Assembly: GCF_963678635.1 (NCBI RefSeq)
Contig: NC_087068.1
Coordinates: 28,460,318-28,524,317 of the forward strand
Direction of reading: 5' to 3'
Length of the DNA stretch: 64,000 nucleotides
Source: Symsagittifera roscoffensis
Taxonomy: Eukaryota; Xenacoelomorpha; Acoela; Convolutidae
The translations under genes were made by a program, and so were the position numbers. Shown here in pieces: positions 15,101 through 27,100 of this stretch (position 1 is the stretch's first letter; each line of letters opens with the position of its first letter). Below the pieces are notes generated by a model that saw only the letters and a list, made by a program, of their open reading frames with translations, did not search any database and had not been told where the DNA came from.

Positions 15101-18100
15101 TTTTACTTCACTGAACTTCTGCGAAACATTTTTTTTCTCGTTTCTCAATGCCAAAAAAAACATGGAAAAAAATTTGTATCCGTTAATCGTATTTCATCTT
15201 GACGGATTTTTCCGCTTCTGTTTTTACTTTCACATGTCTTGCAATTTTTAGTGCTTTTTTTCCGACGCAGCTAGCGGATCAATTGTTTGCGAGAATAGAG
15301 ATGTTTCCTAGATTCGTTGATACATGATTGCGCTATTCCAAAAAGTTTTGTTAAAAACCCTTAAAACTACCCACCAACAGATTAAACATAGCCGTCAGAC
15401 AATTGAATTTTTGTAAAAGAACTCGAGGAAATTTTGAAAAAAGTTGAATGGAAAAGTTTGAAAGTTTTGAAATTCTGACTTTTGAAGATAAAAATAGATA
15501 ACGTTGAAGCCTTGTGAATTTCAATAATTGTTTATGATTGGCCTTTTTCTCTCAAATTACCTCATTTAGAGTAACCTGGAACAATGTAAGTTTTGGAATT
15601 ATAGAGGATGGCATCAAAAACATGGCCCTCAAATGAATGCTTTAAGAGTAGCCATGAAAAACGAGATAGATAATTTCGACCACTCAAATGATCAATTGTT
15701 TTAAGCAACAAAAACAAATTGCTGTAAACTTTTATTGCAATCTTGCAGTCAAAAACGAATCGGGCGGCTCTAAATAACAAAAAAGAGAGAGACATTTGCA
15801 TAAAAACGTTAGTGGTTTTGTAGAGGGAGATCTCGCCGTTTTCCCAGCAAAAGGCGCTCTTCGTACTTCTCGTTATTTAAAGTTCAATTTAGAAAACATT
15901 AAACATGACTATGTAAGAATTGGCATTCCGAACGAATCTTTGAATACTGATGTACATAAACTCTCGGTCTACCAAACTGTAAATAATAAAAATTTTGATT
16001 ATTAAATGCACGACCTTCATCTGGTCAGAGATATATTGACAGTTACTCACCTCTTTATTTTGCACGGATTTTTGTTAAGTATCGGCCTAGGAAAGGAAAC
16101 TTTTGTCCACTAAGACGATAAAAGTAGATTCAGCTGTCCCGTGATCCTTTTTAACGCAACGTCTTTGACGAACTAAAATCAAATGGCCGGATCCTAAAAC
16201 TTAGCCACTAGACACAGGTACGAAAGATCTGTACTGCAGTTATTGTTCCGACTTTCGATACGAAAGTAACGGAATATTTGTGCTCGGGGTGGGTTTTTTT
16301 TTCTTCAGACAAATTTCGACTTTTTAACTAGCCATTTTTGACGGAATTTTTTTATATCATTCAAAAAGTGTTGTTGTCCTGAGCTCAAATTTGAAAAGAT
16401 ATTTCACCTGTGATCATTTTTCATAAAGTTATGGGGGTTTTAAGATTGCCATTTTGGCCAATTTGGGACAATTAACGCGCGATGTATTTCGCGCTATTAA
16501 CGCGTAAGCCGAGAGTTAATCCGTCTTAAAATCGTTCCAAATTGGTTGAAAGACGCTTATTTGCCATAATTGATTTGTTACAAGGAGCGAAATCTATCCT
16601 TTTGTACTTTAAATGGCGTGTGGGGGGGATGATTTTCATGAAATATTTCAAATTTTAGAAAAAAAAAATTCATTTTATTTTGTCTTACATTTAATTTTTT
16701 AATGTTATTACTGCTCCATAAAACCTTAAAAGGCAGTCGGAACATTCAGGGCTTCGCCCTGGTACGAGCAGTCTTGTTTCCATTATGCTGTTAAGATACT
16801 CGGAAATCTTTCTAGTCGCAATTAAATCTAATGGTTGGCTCTTCAAAAATCATCCGGAAAACCCTGAGATAAAGGAACACTGGGCATTGACAGTTTGCCG
16901 AAAGTGGGTAAAAAAAAGTTACATATAGGCAGTTTCTTCGACTCAAATCAACCAGGCCAATTGAGGCAAACCTTTATGTCATCTCCATCTGAATTGTAAT
17001 AAACGTAACCGAGAAAATTCTGGAAAAATACAAGATTTCTTTGACAGCACTGGAAAGATCAAGAACAAATTGGAACTATCCAATTTGTTCTTGATCCATC
17101 TTCACGATCCCCTAAAACCCATATGTTGAGAGGAGAAAAATTCCTCTTAAATAATTGTTACCAGCAGTAAAATAAAACTTTACGACTGAACTCCAATTGG
17201 GTTGTCAATATGTAAGTTATAAGCTTCAGTTTTAAATCACAGCAAAAAGGACTTTATTCTGGTCATTCGATGGCCAAACAGCTTTCTGTGAATGACGTAA
17301 TCTTGAGAAACTCAACAAAACCCAGGAATAAAATCAAGTCATGCGGCGCAATCTTTGTTTTCATTGAAGATCTTTTAGTTTTGAACTTTTTAGTTCCTTT
17401 TTTTTACTCTTTATCATCCGAAGTTCAAATAGTGCAAGTTTTTGAGTCTAAATACTATCGTAATATGTTTTTTTATGCAGTTCGAGACAATACAAATACA
17501 TATCAACCGAATGACTTGATTATGTCTTGATTTGGTTATGACAACATTTAACACTTTGTTAACCTTTGTGTACAATGTTCTAGCAGCCAGCGGGTGGTGG
17601 TAATAAGGTGAAGATCAATGACTACCTGGACACTATGTTTGCTGACCCTGGACCCCAGTGTCTCCTGTGGCTGCCTCTGATGCACCGGATGGCCAATGTG
17701 GAGAATGTGCTGCACCCCATTGCATGCTCATTCTGCAGTGCCGAGAGCATGATGGGGTTCAGGTGGGTTTCTTCTGAATCATAAATATCCAACTTGTAAA
17801 TGGCAACTTGTAACTTCCAACTTTTAAATGGCATTTCATGGGGGTAAAAATAAAGAAATTATTTGACATGTTATGATGTCTAGTTTATCAAGACATAGCC
17901 AATCAACGATACACCATAAGACGTCATACACATTACTGTGTGTCATACACACATACTTTACTTGATACACATTAATGTGTGTCAAGTAATGAACGTGTGT
18001 GACACACTGTGAAATGTGTATGGCCTCATAAAACGTATCGTTTGATGATTATGTCTTGCTGACCTTGGCATCCTGTCATATCTTTTCTTCTTTGAAAATC

Positions 18101-21100
18101 GATCCATCTCGCAATGTCAAGTACAAGCTCAAACTAAAAAAATTTTGCATTGTTAACGCAATATTTGGATCAACTTGTTTTTTCCGACTTTCGTACAAAA
18201 TGACGGAAGATTTGTGCTCTGGGTGAATTTTTTTCTCCAGATCATTTTTTTAAATGTCCATGAATTTGTTTTATATTGAACCATAGAAGTTGAAATGCAA
18301 TCGGGACATTCAGAGCGTCGCCTTGATACGAGCAGGCTTGTCTTAATTTAGTTTGGAACCAGTTTCGAAACCAACGAAACTAAGCAATAACAGAGAATTC
18401 GGAATATCTCGCAAAATATTTATCATTTATGGGCCAACTTGGCAATTTCGAACCAACAAAACTTTTTTTTTTCAATTTGAGCTGAATACGTCAAATTTTT
18501 AAACACAAACCCAAAAATTCTGACACAACACATTTGCTGCAATCTTTTTTGCAGTGAAATCTGAGCCAAAATATTTCGGTCATTTTACTGGCCTGTCGAA
18601 ATAACAACAAAAAGAATTTGAAGGATAAACAAGACTGCTCGTATCAGGGCGAAGCCCTGAATGTTCCGACTGCCTTTTAAGGTTTATGGAGCAGCAGTAA
18701 AAACATAAAAAAGTTAAATGAAATTTAAAAAAAAATGAAGTTTTTTTTTCTAAAATTTGAATTTTTTTTATGAAAATCATCCCCCACACGCCATATAAAG
18801 TACAAAAAGAGAGATTTCGTTCCTTGTAACAAATCAATAATGACAAATAAGCTTCGTTCAACCAATTTGGAACGATTTATAAGACGGATTAGATCTCCGC
18901 TTACGCGTTAATAGCGCGAAGTATATCGCGCGTTAATTGTCCCAAATTGTTCAAAATGGCCATATTTAAACCCTCATAACTTTACGAAAAATGATCACAG
19001 GTGAAATATCTTTTCAAATTTAAGCTCAGGACAACAATAGCTTTCGAATGATGTAAAAAATTCCGTCAAAAATGGCTAGTTAAAAAGTCGAAATTTGTCT
19101 GAAGAAAAAAAAAAACCCACCCCGAGCACAAATATTCCGTTACTTTCGTATCGAAAGTCGGAACAACAAGATGGCTCGTTTTCTTATAGTTTGTCTGGAT
19201 AAAAACCACCCGAGCACAATTATTCCGTCAATTTCTTCAAAATTTCGATTAAAAATTGAAAAGAGCTAATGCCTACTGAAGAACTTCGCAATGCCTACTT
19301 TTGAGATAGTAAAAACAACTCTTAGCAAGCTCATGCATTCTATGCTCAAACAATAAATGTTGAACTAAAATGCGTACAATAAATAATCAAACAATATACA
19401 GAACGCTGCTCTTAACTCAAAGGTCTTGGGATCAAATCCCACTTCGCTAAAGATTGGAGGGGTCCCAGTTCATCCCTCTCCGCAAGGTGGGACCAGCTAG
19501 GGTCAAAGAAATGACAACATCAACCCACCTCCGCTGAAGTAATGCCCAAAATAGTCAGGAGGAAGTAGGGCCAAGAGCAAATAAAAGTTATACTATTTTA
19601 GTCATTTTTATATTTTTGTTCATTTTCCGACTATTTTGGAATTTAATGAACAATTTCTAAATAAAGTAACCTAATTCATTGTAGCTGGTTAGAAAACACA
19701 ACTTAGCTCGAAATTATTTCAAGTTATATTTTTTACTTCCTGCAACTTGATTTTTTTGTCCAGATACAAATGTCAGAGGTGTGCGAACTATCAGTTGTGT
19801 CAGACTTGTTTCTGGTATGGACAGGCCAGTGGTACCCACTCCAACGATCACGAGATGAAAGAGTACTCCACCTATGTAAGTGACGAAACACTCCACCTCT
19901 TTTCAGCAAAAGTAGTTTCTGAGTTAAATGCCAAAGTACAAATCACTACAATAATTCTGAATTCATTTGATTTTTACGACTAGCATTACTGATTAATTCA
20001 TTCTTCTGAGCTCGCCGAGTGAACAATTTTTTCATAATTGTCACAATCGCAGCTAAAAATTTTTTTGATACTTTTTAAATTGACCTGAATTCGAATAGGT
20101 TGTATAAATGAAACAGTAGAAATTGTTTCAGAATTTTGTTGAGCTCCCCCTCCCCCGCTTGAAAAAGGAGGAAAGTTTGGTACACAAAGAAATGTATATG
20201 CTTAACCGTCGACTCACCCTCTTCAGGGGAGGATCTAGGACTCGGGGGGTTTTCTCGATTTTCTGTAAATTTTGCCGACTATCTTTTTTAGGCAGGGGCG
20301 GATCTGGGATTTTCTCGAGGTGGCGGGCAGGCATTTTTTTCGAAAAAAAAGGCCAAAAAACGCGTTTTTGGCATTTTCAGAAAAAATTTTGACCTAAAAA
20401 ACGCGATTTTTCGGGGCACTACTCGTTCAAAATCAGTTTGATATTGGCGCAAAAGTATATTCAGCCATAAATGGATATCTCAAAATAGTGCAAAGGGGGA
20501 CCCTGTAGTTCATCAGGGGGTCGAATCCTTGAAGAGGGGGGTATTAAAATAAAAATAATCAAAAATGCCATTTTGAAGCTTTTGACCTAAAATTAACGTT
20601 TTTTTTGGCGCGTGCTGCCCCTTCAAAATTAGTATGCAAAGACAAATTAGTGTCTCAAATGCCTGAGGGAGAAGGCGTCCGCCCCCTCTCTCGATCCGCC
20701 CCTTGAGTCTCTTTATAGTGGTGAATAATTCTACTAAGTATCACAGGGTGGAAAATAGTTACAAGATCAGTTCGAACTCTTTGATGTGAAGTATTGAAAA
20801 CTGATTTCAGAAGTCGCCAGCCAAACAGTTCACCCACACCCTTAGAAAAGGCACCATGAAGTGTCTGCCTGCCACTGCACGCGGAGTGAAAGGGGGGCCC
20901 ACTTGTGTGAGTGGGATGGGTGCGGGAGGAGAGGGGGGCAGCCCGGATGGGAAAATGTCGTATGGTATAGACACGGTAGACGGACCATCTGTCAACCTGC
21001 AGCACATAATGTAAGTGATATTCTTTATTATCCAGGTAATGAACAGAAATTTAAAAAAAAACCACAACTGACTGTTTATTGATAGTTTTTTATAATTAGT

Positions 21101-24100
21101 TGCAAACTGTTTTTTTAGTGACCTCTCCAAAAATTAGTTTCACTCATATTTAGCTTAATAATCAAAGGGCTTCAACTTTTGATACATCTTTTCTGTTGGT
21201 CGAAAACCAGCATATGATAAACGGCTTGCAGTAATAACATAACAGAATTCCAAATTTAACATGTTTCCGCCAGTCAAAGCCAAATGCTAAGCTTGCATAC
21301 AAGTCTGTCACAATCTCAAGCTGATAAAACTTAACTTTATCCTCATTTTGTGTAAACACAACAGACATGCAAACTGAAAAAGCTAGTAAGCCTGATGTCA
21401 CGAATACGAGTCTTTTGGACAATTCAGAGGGCTTAATGTCCTAGACACTGATACCAGTGAAAAAACTAAGCCAACATAACTGTTAATAAAACTTTTTGCA
21501 CCGGCTATGGGCTATTCAAACCTTCGGAAAATGTACAAAACATAGAAACAAACATACCATTTACCAAACTAATTCTTTTATAGGTCCTAAACGACCCAAA
21601 AATAGTTAGCCGGATTTAGAGATGCGATGGGTAGTATCGTTTTTAAGGGTTGTTTTGAGCACTACAAGGAGCAAGCCAAGCTCAACAGCTTCCCAAAAAA
21701 AACTTGTACACATTTGAGCCCAAAGAATTTCAAACATTTTGTGTTGTTTACGAGGATGTTTCCTCAACAAAAACTCCAATGAAAAAAGTTTGGTTGGGTG
21801 ACAAATTCAAAAAACTTTTCAAGTTTTAATCCAGCCAGATTTTTTGAATAGTTTTGTCAGCCATGCATCAAACTTTCAACCCTCTACCTTACATAGTCGT
21901 TTATCTAAGTTTTCTTTATTTAGTGAACGCTTGTCTATAGAGAGTTGCAAAAAGTTCGGACACACAGAATTACATAAAAAGAGCAATCGTTCCATTTTTA
22001 TAGACTTTAGCATGCATTTTTGTTCAGAGACACAATTTTGGTCTGATAAATTAGGTTTTGCACTTAAGTTCCAAAATAGTTCCATTGCTCTTTTTAATTA
22101 ATTTTGTCTGTCCGAACTTTTTGCTACTAATTATAGTTGTCTGCTTACTATTATCAAAATCATTCACTGAGTTTGAACTCTCTGATAACTGAAGTATAAG
22201 AGACGCTTATAATCTCAACTCGTCAAAGGACTGTAGAAAATTTTCGTCTTTGAATTCTCAGCGCCACAGAAAAGATCTCTTGAGTAGTTTTGATTAGTTT
22301 GATCTAATTATTGACTTTATACAAGTTTTTTTTAAAAAAAAGCAAAACGGCTTACACTGCCAGTAAAAAAATAGGCTTCACTAAAGACACTAAAATTTTT
22401 CCAAACACTTGTGATATTTTCTTCCGATCACTGAAAGTGGGATTGAACTGTGTCTGTTGTTTGTTTTTTTTTCCTTTTGAAACAAAAATCCACGCAAAAA
22501 TCAGGTACCACAAATATTCACCAGAATGCTCCTCGTTTTATATTCTGCAGAAGCCCTTTCAGTAGTGAGTCGAACAATTTTTTTAATTATATAAAGTTTC
22601 TAATTACAGAAAAAATCGTCTGAATATTTTGCTTTTGTTATGTTGACTTATTTACCTTGTGGAAATTTGATGAGAAGGGGTGGTCTGCTGATGTGTGTTT
22701 TATTGCTTCTTAGTTTCAGTTTGATACGGCTTTTATTACCCTATATTTTAATCCCCTACTCCTGCCGGAAAAGAAGTTGCTCGTACTTTTTGTTTCTAGT
22801 TTTCTTTTTCATTTGCTTTAGAATTATTATTTTTTTCGTTTTACAAACGACTATTATTGAATTAAAAGATAATTTAAAAAACAATGGTTCTTTTCTTTTC
22901 GTTACTTTTTCAATTATTAAGTGGGAAGGAGCTTTGAATTCGATTGTTTTTTTTTCACATTTAAACGTCATATACGATTGAGTGATAAATCCTGTAATCC
23001 CCCTTTCAGTCGCTTTTTAAACTGTATTTAACTTTTCGCAAAAAATTTTCGGTGTCGAGAAAAATCATTTTCAGAAATGTTGCGACAAATTTAGATTGAT
23101 TATCTAGTCTTCACAAAGTTGATGTACTATTTACTTTTTAAAGAGACTAATAGTTTTTTCTTAGTGATCAAGTTGTTATTAACTATTTCTTGTAGCTTCT
23201 GTTACCATTTTTCTGTAAAAAATTAATATCGGAAAAGTTTGCAGATATTGTTTTTGTTTGTTTGTATAACATTTTTGCAATTATAACTGAGGCCGTAGTT
23301 TGCTACGATAATCGTACTGCTACCAGTTACTGATTTTATTTATCTATAATTTTGTCTAAAAGCAGTTATAGTTCGAATTATTTTTTTATAATTTTTCAAA
23401 AACTGAGGACTTACAGGTTTTGTCTTCTAAGATGCAACATTTTCTGACAATTTAATTGTTTTTTTTTTGTAGCAGAACTATAACGATGAAAAAACAGTTC
23501 TAAGAATTTTTAATGCTTGTTTGGAATAACTGCAACAAGCTGTGTGCGCTCGGAACATTCGATTCACTTGCACATTATCTCGATGCCAATTCCAGCGATG
23601 AAAATTTAATAACGAAATTAAATAGGCAGTCATTAATATATTCAATTTCATTTTCCGTTTCAAAACAGCGAAGACCACTAGACACTTAAAACAACTGATT
23701 TTGAACCATGCATTTTTAATACCTTGAATTATAAAATTTCTCCGCATTCCTCAGAAAAGGGAAATGTTTTACCAGGACTTAAAGGCTGGTAGCGCTGTAA
23801 TTACATCTCTCTCCCTCAATCATCGAATAGCTTTTTGATTGCATGAGGCGTGATTATAATTTATTGATTTAAAATCAGATTCTGAAAGGAGATTTAGACA
23901 ATTGCATTTGCCACCTTCCGATTTTGCGAGAAAACGGTATTAAGATTAAAATATCTTTCATTTTACTGTGAGACTCAAGCGTGAACTAATTGACCATTTC
24001 AGTTCCAGTTATCAGTTTTTTGAGCCGTTAGATAAATTTTCGACGACTTCCAATCTTTCTTTTTGAGCCTTATGCCTCAAAGAACATTCCAACTGCATAA

Positions 24101-27100
24101 CAGCCACACAAGATATGATAGAACCGCTCTCCCCTTTTAATGCGATTAAAATTCAATTTCGAAATTTCAATTCTGCGTGAAAAACCTTTTTTCTTTTCAT
24201 TTTCCCCCAAATGCGGATCCTCATTTAATTGATTAGCGCCTTTGTAAACCGGTTACAGGAAATAATGTCGAAATTCCTCAACTCGTGTTAGAAAAAATTA
24301 TCTTCTAAAACTACAGCCTTTCACCTGGCCGACAGAAATATGGATGATTTCCTTTTTCCTGATATTTAATTATTGCCAAGATATCCTTCCCAATAAGCAA
24401 AAAATAACCTTGCTTTGCGGTTGATATAACACGAGGATGGTCATTTTTTTGTGAAAGCTCAAATTTTACCACTCGATCATCGATCAAAGTCTGCTCTCAT
24501 CCAGACAATGCGATTTAATTTATTTTAGAATGAAGAACCTTCGTTTTTAGCTGATCTGAACTAATTATTTTCTGCTTACGTCAGTGAAAACGACTTCGCG
24601 CATTCATTTAGATAACAATGGTTTTATACGCAATTTGAGGTTTTAATTAACAAGTTTTTATTTCTTGACTTAGTTTTGTCTGCGTCGATTATTGGAAGCA
24701 TTTTTCTTTGACGAAATTCAAGTAATATATAAACACTTTCAACGAAAGAGTTCAGTTACGTTTTAAACAACGGGGCTTCCGGTGTCCCATTTTTAATGAT
24801 AAAATACCCTACTTTCTCCAAAAAAGCTACTTATTTTTTAAAAGCGCTCATATGTCTTCCACACTTATTGAGACACAAACAGATTGCATTTTGAGGCATA
24901 CTTTTTAGACAAAATTTTCCTTCTTTTCGACAAACCGGTCTTTTCGACAACAAAATTACGGATGCATTTGCCAATCTAGTCGATGGGTTAACTAGACGCT
25001 AATTTATGTTAATATAGTCGCTTTTCCGCTCCTTTCCCCGCTTAGAGTTGTTTTATAGCTCATCTTTTTGATGCATTTGAGTGATTACCACCCAATCAAA
25101 CCAACCTTGCTAAAAACAAACAGACCTAAAAATTATTTAAGCAACTATTGCATATATATATTAATATCCGTGGTGGACTGAGTTCAGTTCTATTATTATT
25201 GCTACTATCGGCAAAATTAAGAATTATCAATTTCCTATTATTTCAAAACACCATTTTCTTCTAATAGTTTACACGATTTGTTTACTAAACAAAAAGTTCG
25301 GCTATGTTTTCATCATTTTTTTTTTCGAGAATTTTGTAGTTAAAAAATTAAAATTGTGGAAATCTACAAACTTTTGCAACAAAAAGCCTTTTTGTTGATT
25401 TATTCTCTACCAATAATAAGATTGTAATACCTTAAAAAAAACTGTTCTGCCAAAAAATTTAAATATATTTAGTCTAGTTTTTCAATGATTTCTGTATTCA
25501 AAACTACTATATTCGAAAACTGATTTTAGTTCTGCCGGCCGCATAGAACTTCTGCGGGTGATCTTTTTCTGTAACTTGCTAATTATCTAACTTTTCTGTG
25601 AGTGAACAAAAAAGCCGCAAGATTTTCCAAAGTTTTCGATTTTTAATAAAAATGACCCAGAGCAGAAAGTACTTAAGAGTTTTTTTAAATGGATGAAAAT
25701 GATGGATGAAAATAGGTCTCGTAGCGAGTGTGAAAAAATGAAATTAGCCCAAATTGAATTTTCATCTGGGCTGGTCGGTGCTAAAATATAAGAGGTGAGT
25801 TGAGGTGAAAGTCTTATGCACAGACCGTTTATAGCCCCATTTCCCCTGGCGGAAAACAGCATTCTCTTTGAACGGGTCCAAAAAGAATGCTTTCCCAGTT
25901 TTCCTCAGTTTCCAGTTTTTTTCCTGCTCACCTTGCGTTGGTACACATTTATGTTTGTTCTTTCCATTTAATAAGTACACTGTGACCTTTCATTGCCGCT
26001 TCAAACAAATGCTTGGTATATGGCATCCTACTATGTGCTAAAAACTTGCAAAGCAACCTTTCCCTCACTACTGCAGGTTGTATTTTGTATTAACTTTTCA
26101 CCGATTACAGCCGTGAATTATAAATGCTCACAGCAAAGCATTTTACTGATGCAGAAATCTGTACTTAAAATAGAAACTTAACCATTTTTTTGTTATTTTG
26201 GTGTAGCAAAAATTGCTAATCCAACTTAACGATTTTTATTTGATTATTTCTCTTCATGCGTCCCGTCTTAACTTATAAAATCAGCATTTTTTACCAGTCT
26301 AGATTTTTTTATTTCAATGATTCGTAGCGTACGATTTTTTTTGTCAACGGCTTTCAACAACACCTCTTTAGAAAATGTACAATAGCTCTACTGCTTCTAA
26401 CCGCCGCATTCAAAGACCTGCTTTGAAAGCGTTCATTTCAAAAGGTAATGCATAAACAGGTTTACACAACCTCGATTATCATATGGTCCCAATTAATTCT
26501 TTTCAAAGTTCTATTTTGAAGCTTTGAAGCTAATTGATATTCCAGAACAGCTTTTTAGGCCGAGACACAAGGCTGCCCTTCAGTTATCTCTTGATAATGT
26601 AGTTTTTTCAACCCAATTTTCTCTCAATTTTCTCCCTATTTTCAATGCTGAATAAAAATTGTTCGAGTACTTCAGCAATTTTCCCGCTGGCATCGAACCG
26701 CTGGGCTTCATAACAGCAGTTACCTGACATCAAATTCCAATTAATTTTTACAGGCAAACCTCATATAAAGTTTATTGGAAAAGTTCGGAAATTACACTAG
26801 ATTTTCATTATTTTCACAATTCCTCTGGGGTTTGTATGTTCATGACATTCACTCAGAAAATTCATTACATAAAACTGGTACTAGCTTAATCTTTCAAATC
26901 AATTTCTGTCAAAACCTTAGGAAATTGAAAATCAACCACCCTCTTCGAATAAAAAAGAAATTATCTCAATTGTTAATTTACATGTGATTCTCATAGCACT
27001 TATCGACAATTTCTCTTCGAACTACGCATTTTCACCTCTTGATTGATAAGATTGGTGCGTTTTCTTAAAAATTTTGAAAGTTCAGCGATTGAAGATGAAA

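Larger units (their letters stand above)
10146..17583 (+). other. Second part of dystrobrevin intron b
   Basis: This part holds a tRNA-like fragment, an 800-bp tandem duplication, a foldback element with ORF remnants, copy E of the 0.5-kb repeat inserted among coding-like relics, and a perfect palindrome, each listed separately. From 10.2 to 11.0 kb I see nothing beyond AT-rich sequence. Confidence 0.65.
17763..19763 (+). other. Dystrobrevin intron c (2.0 kb)
   Basis: Contains a 168-bp foldback MITE, a truncated and a full copy of the 0.5-kb repeat, and a SINE candidate. The rest is AT-rich with no exon signal. Confidence 0.75.

Noticed and set aside
20655-21130. Two long - strand frames over dystrobrevin exon e
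   Set aside because: They are reading-frame shadows of a GC-rich + strand exon; the + strand matches dystrobrevin residue by residue.
22640-22981. 113-codon + strand frame looking like membrane segments
   Set aside because: Leu/Phe/Ile content comes from T-rich sequence; no family motif, no splice or codon signal.
26680-26720. GGTTCGATGCC on the - strand, possible tRNA gene
   Set aside because: Matches a B box, but the T stem does not pair and no A box or acceptor stem is present at the right distance.
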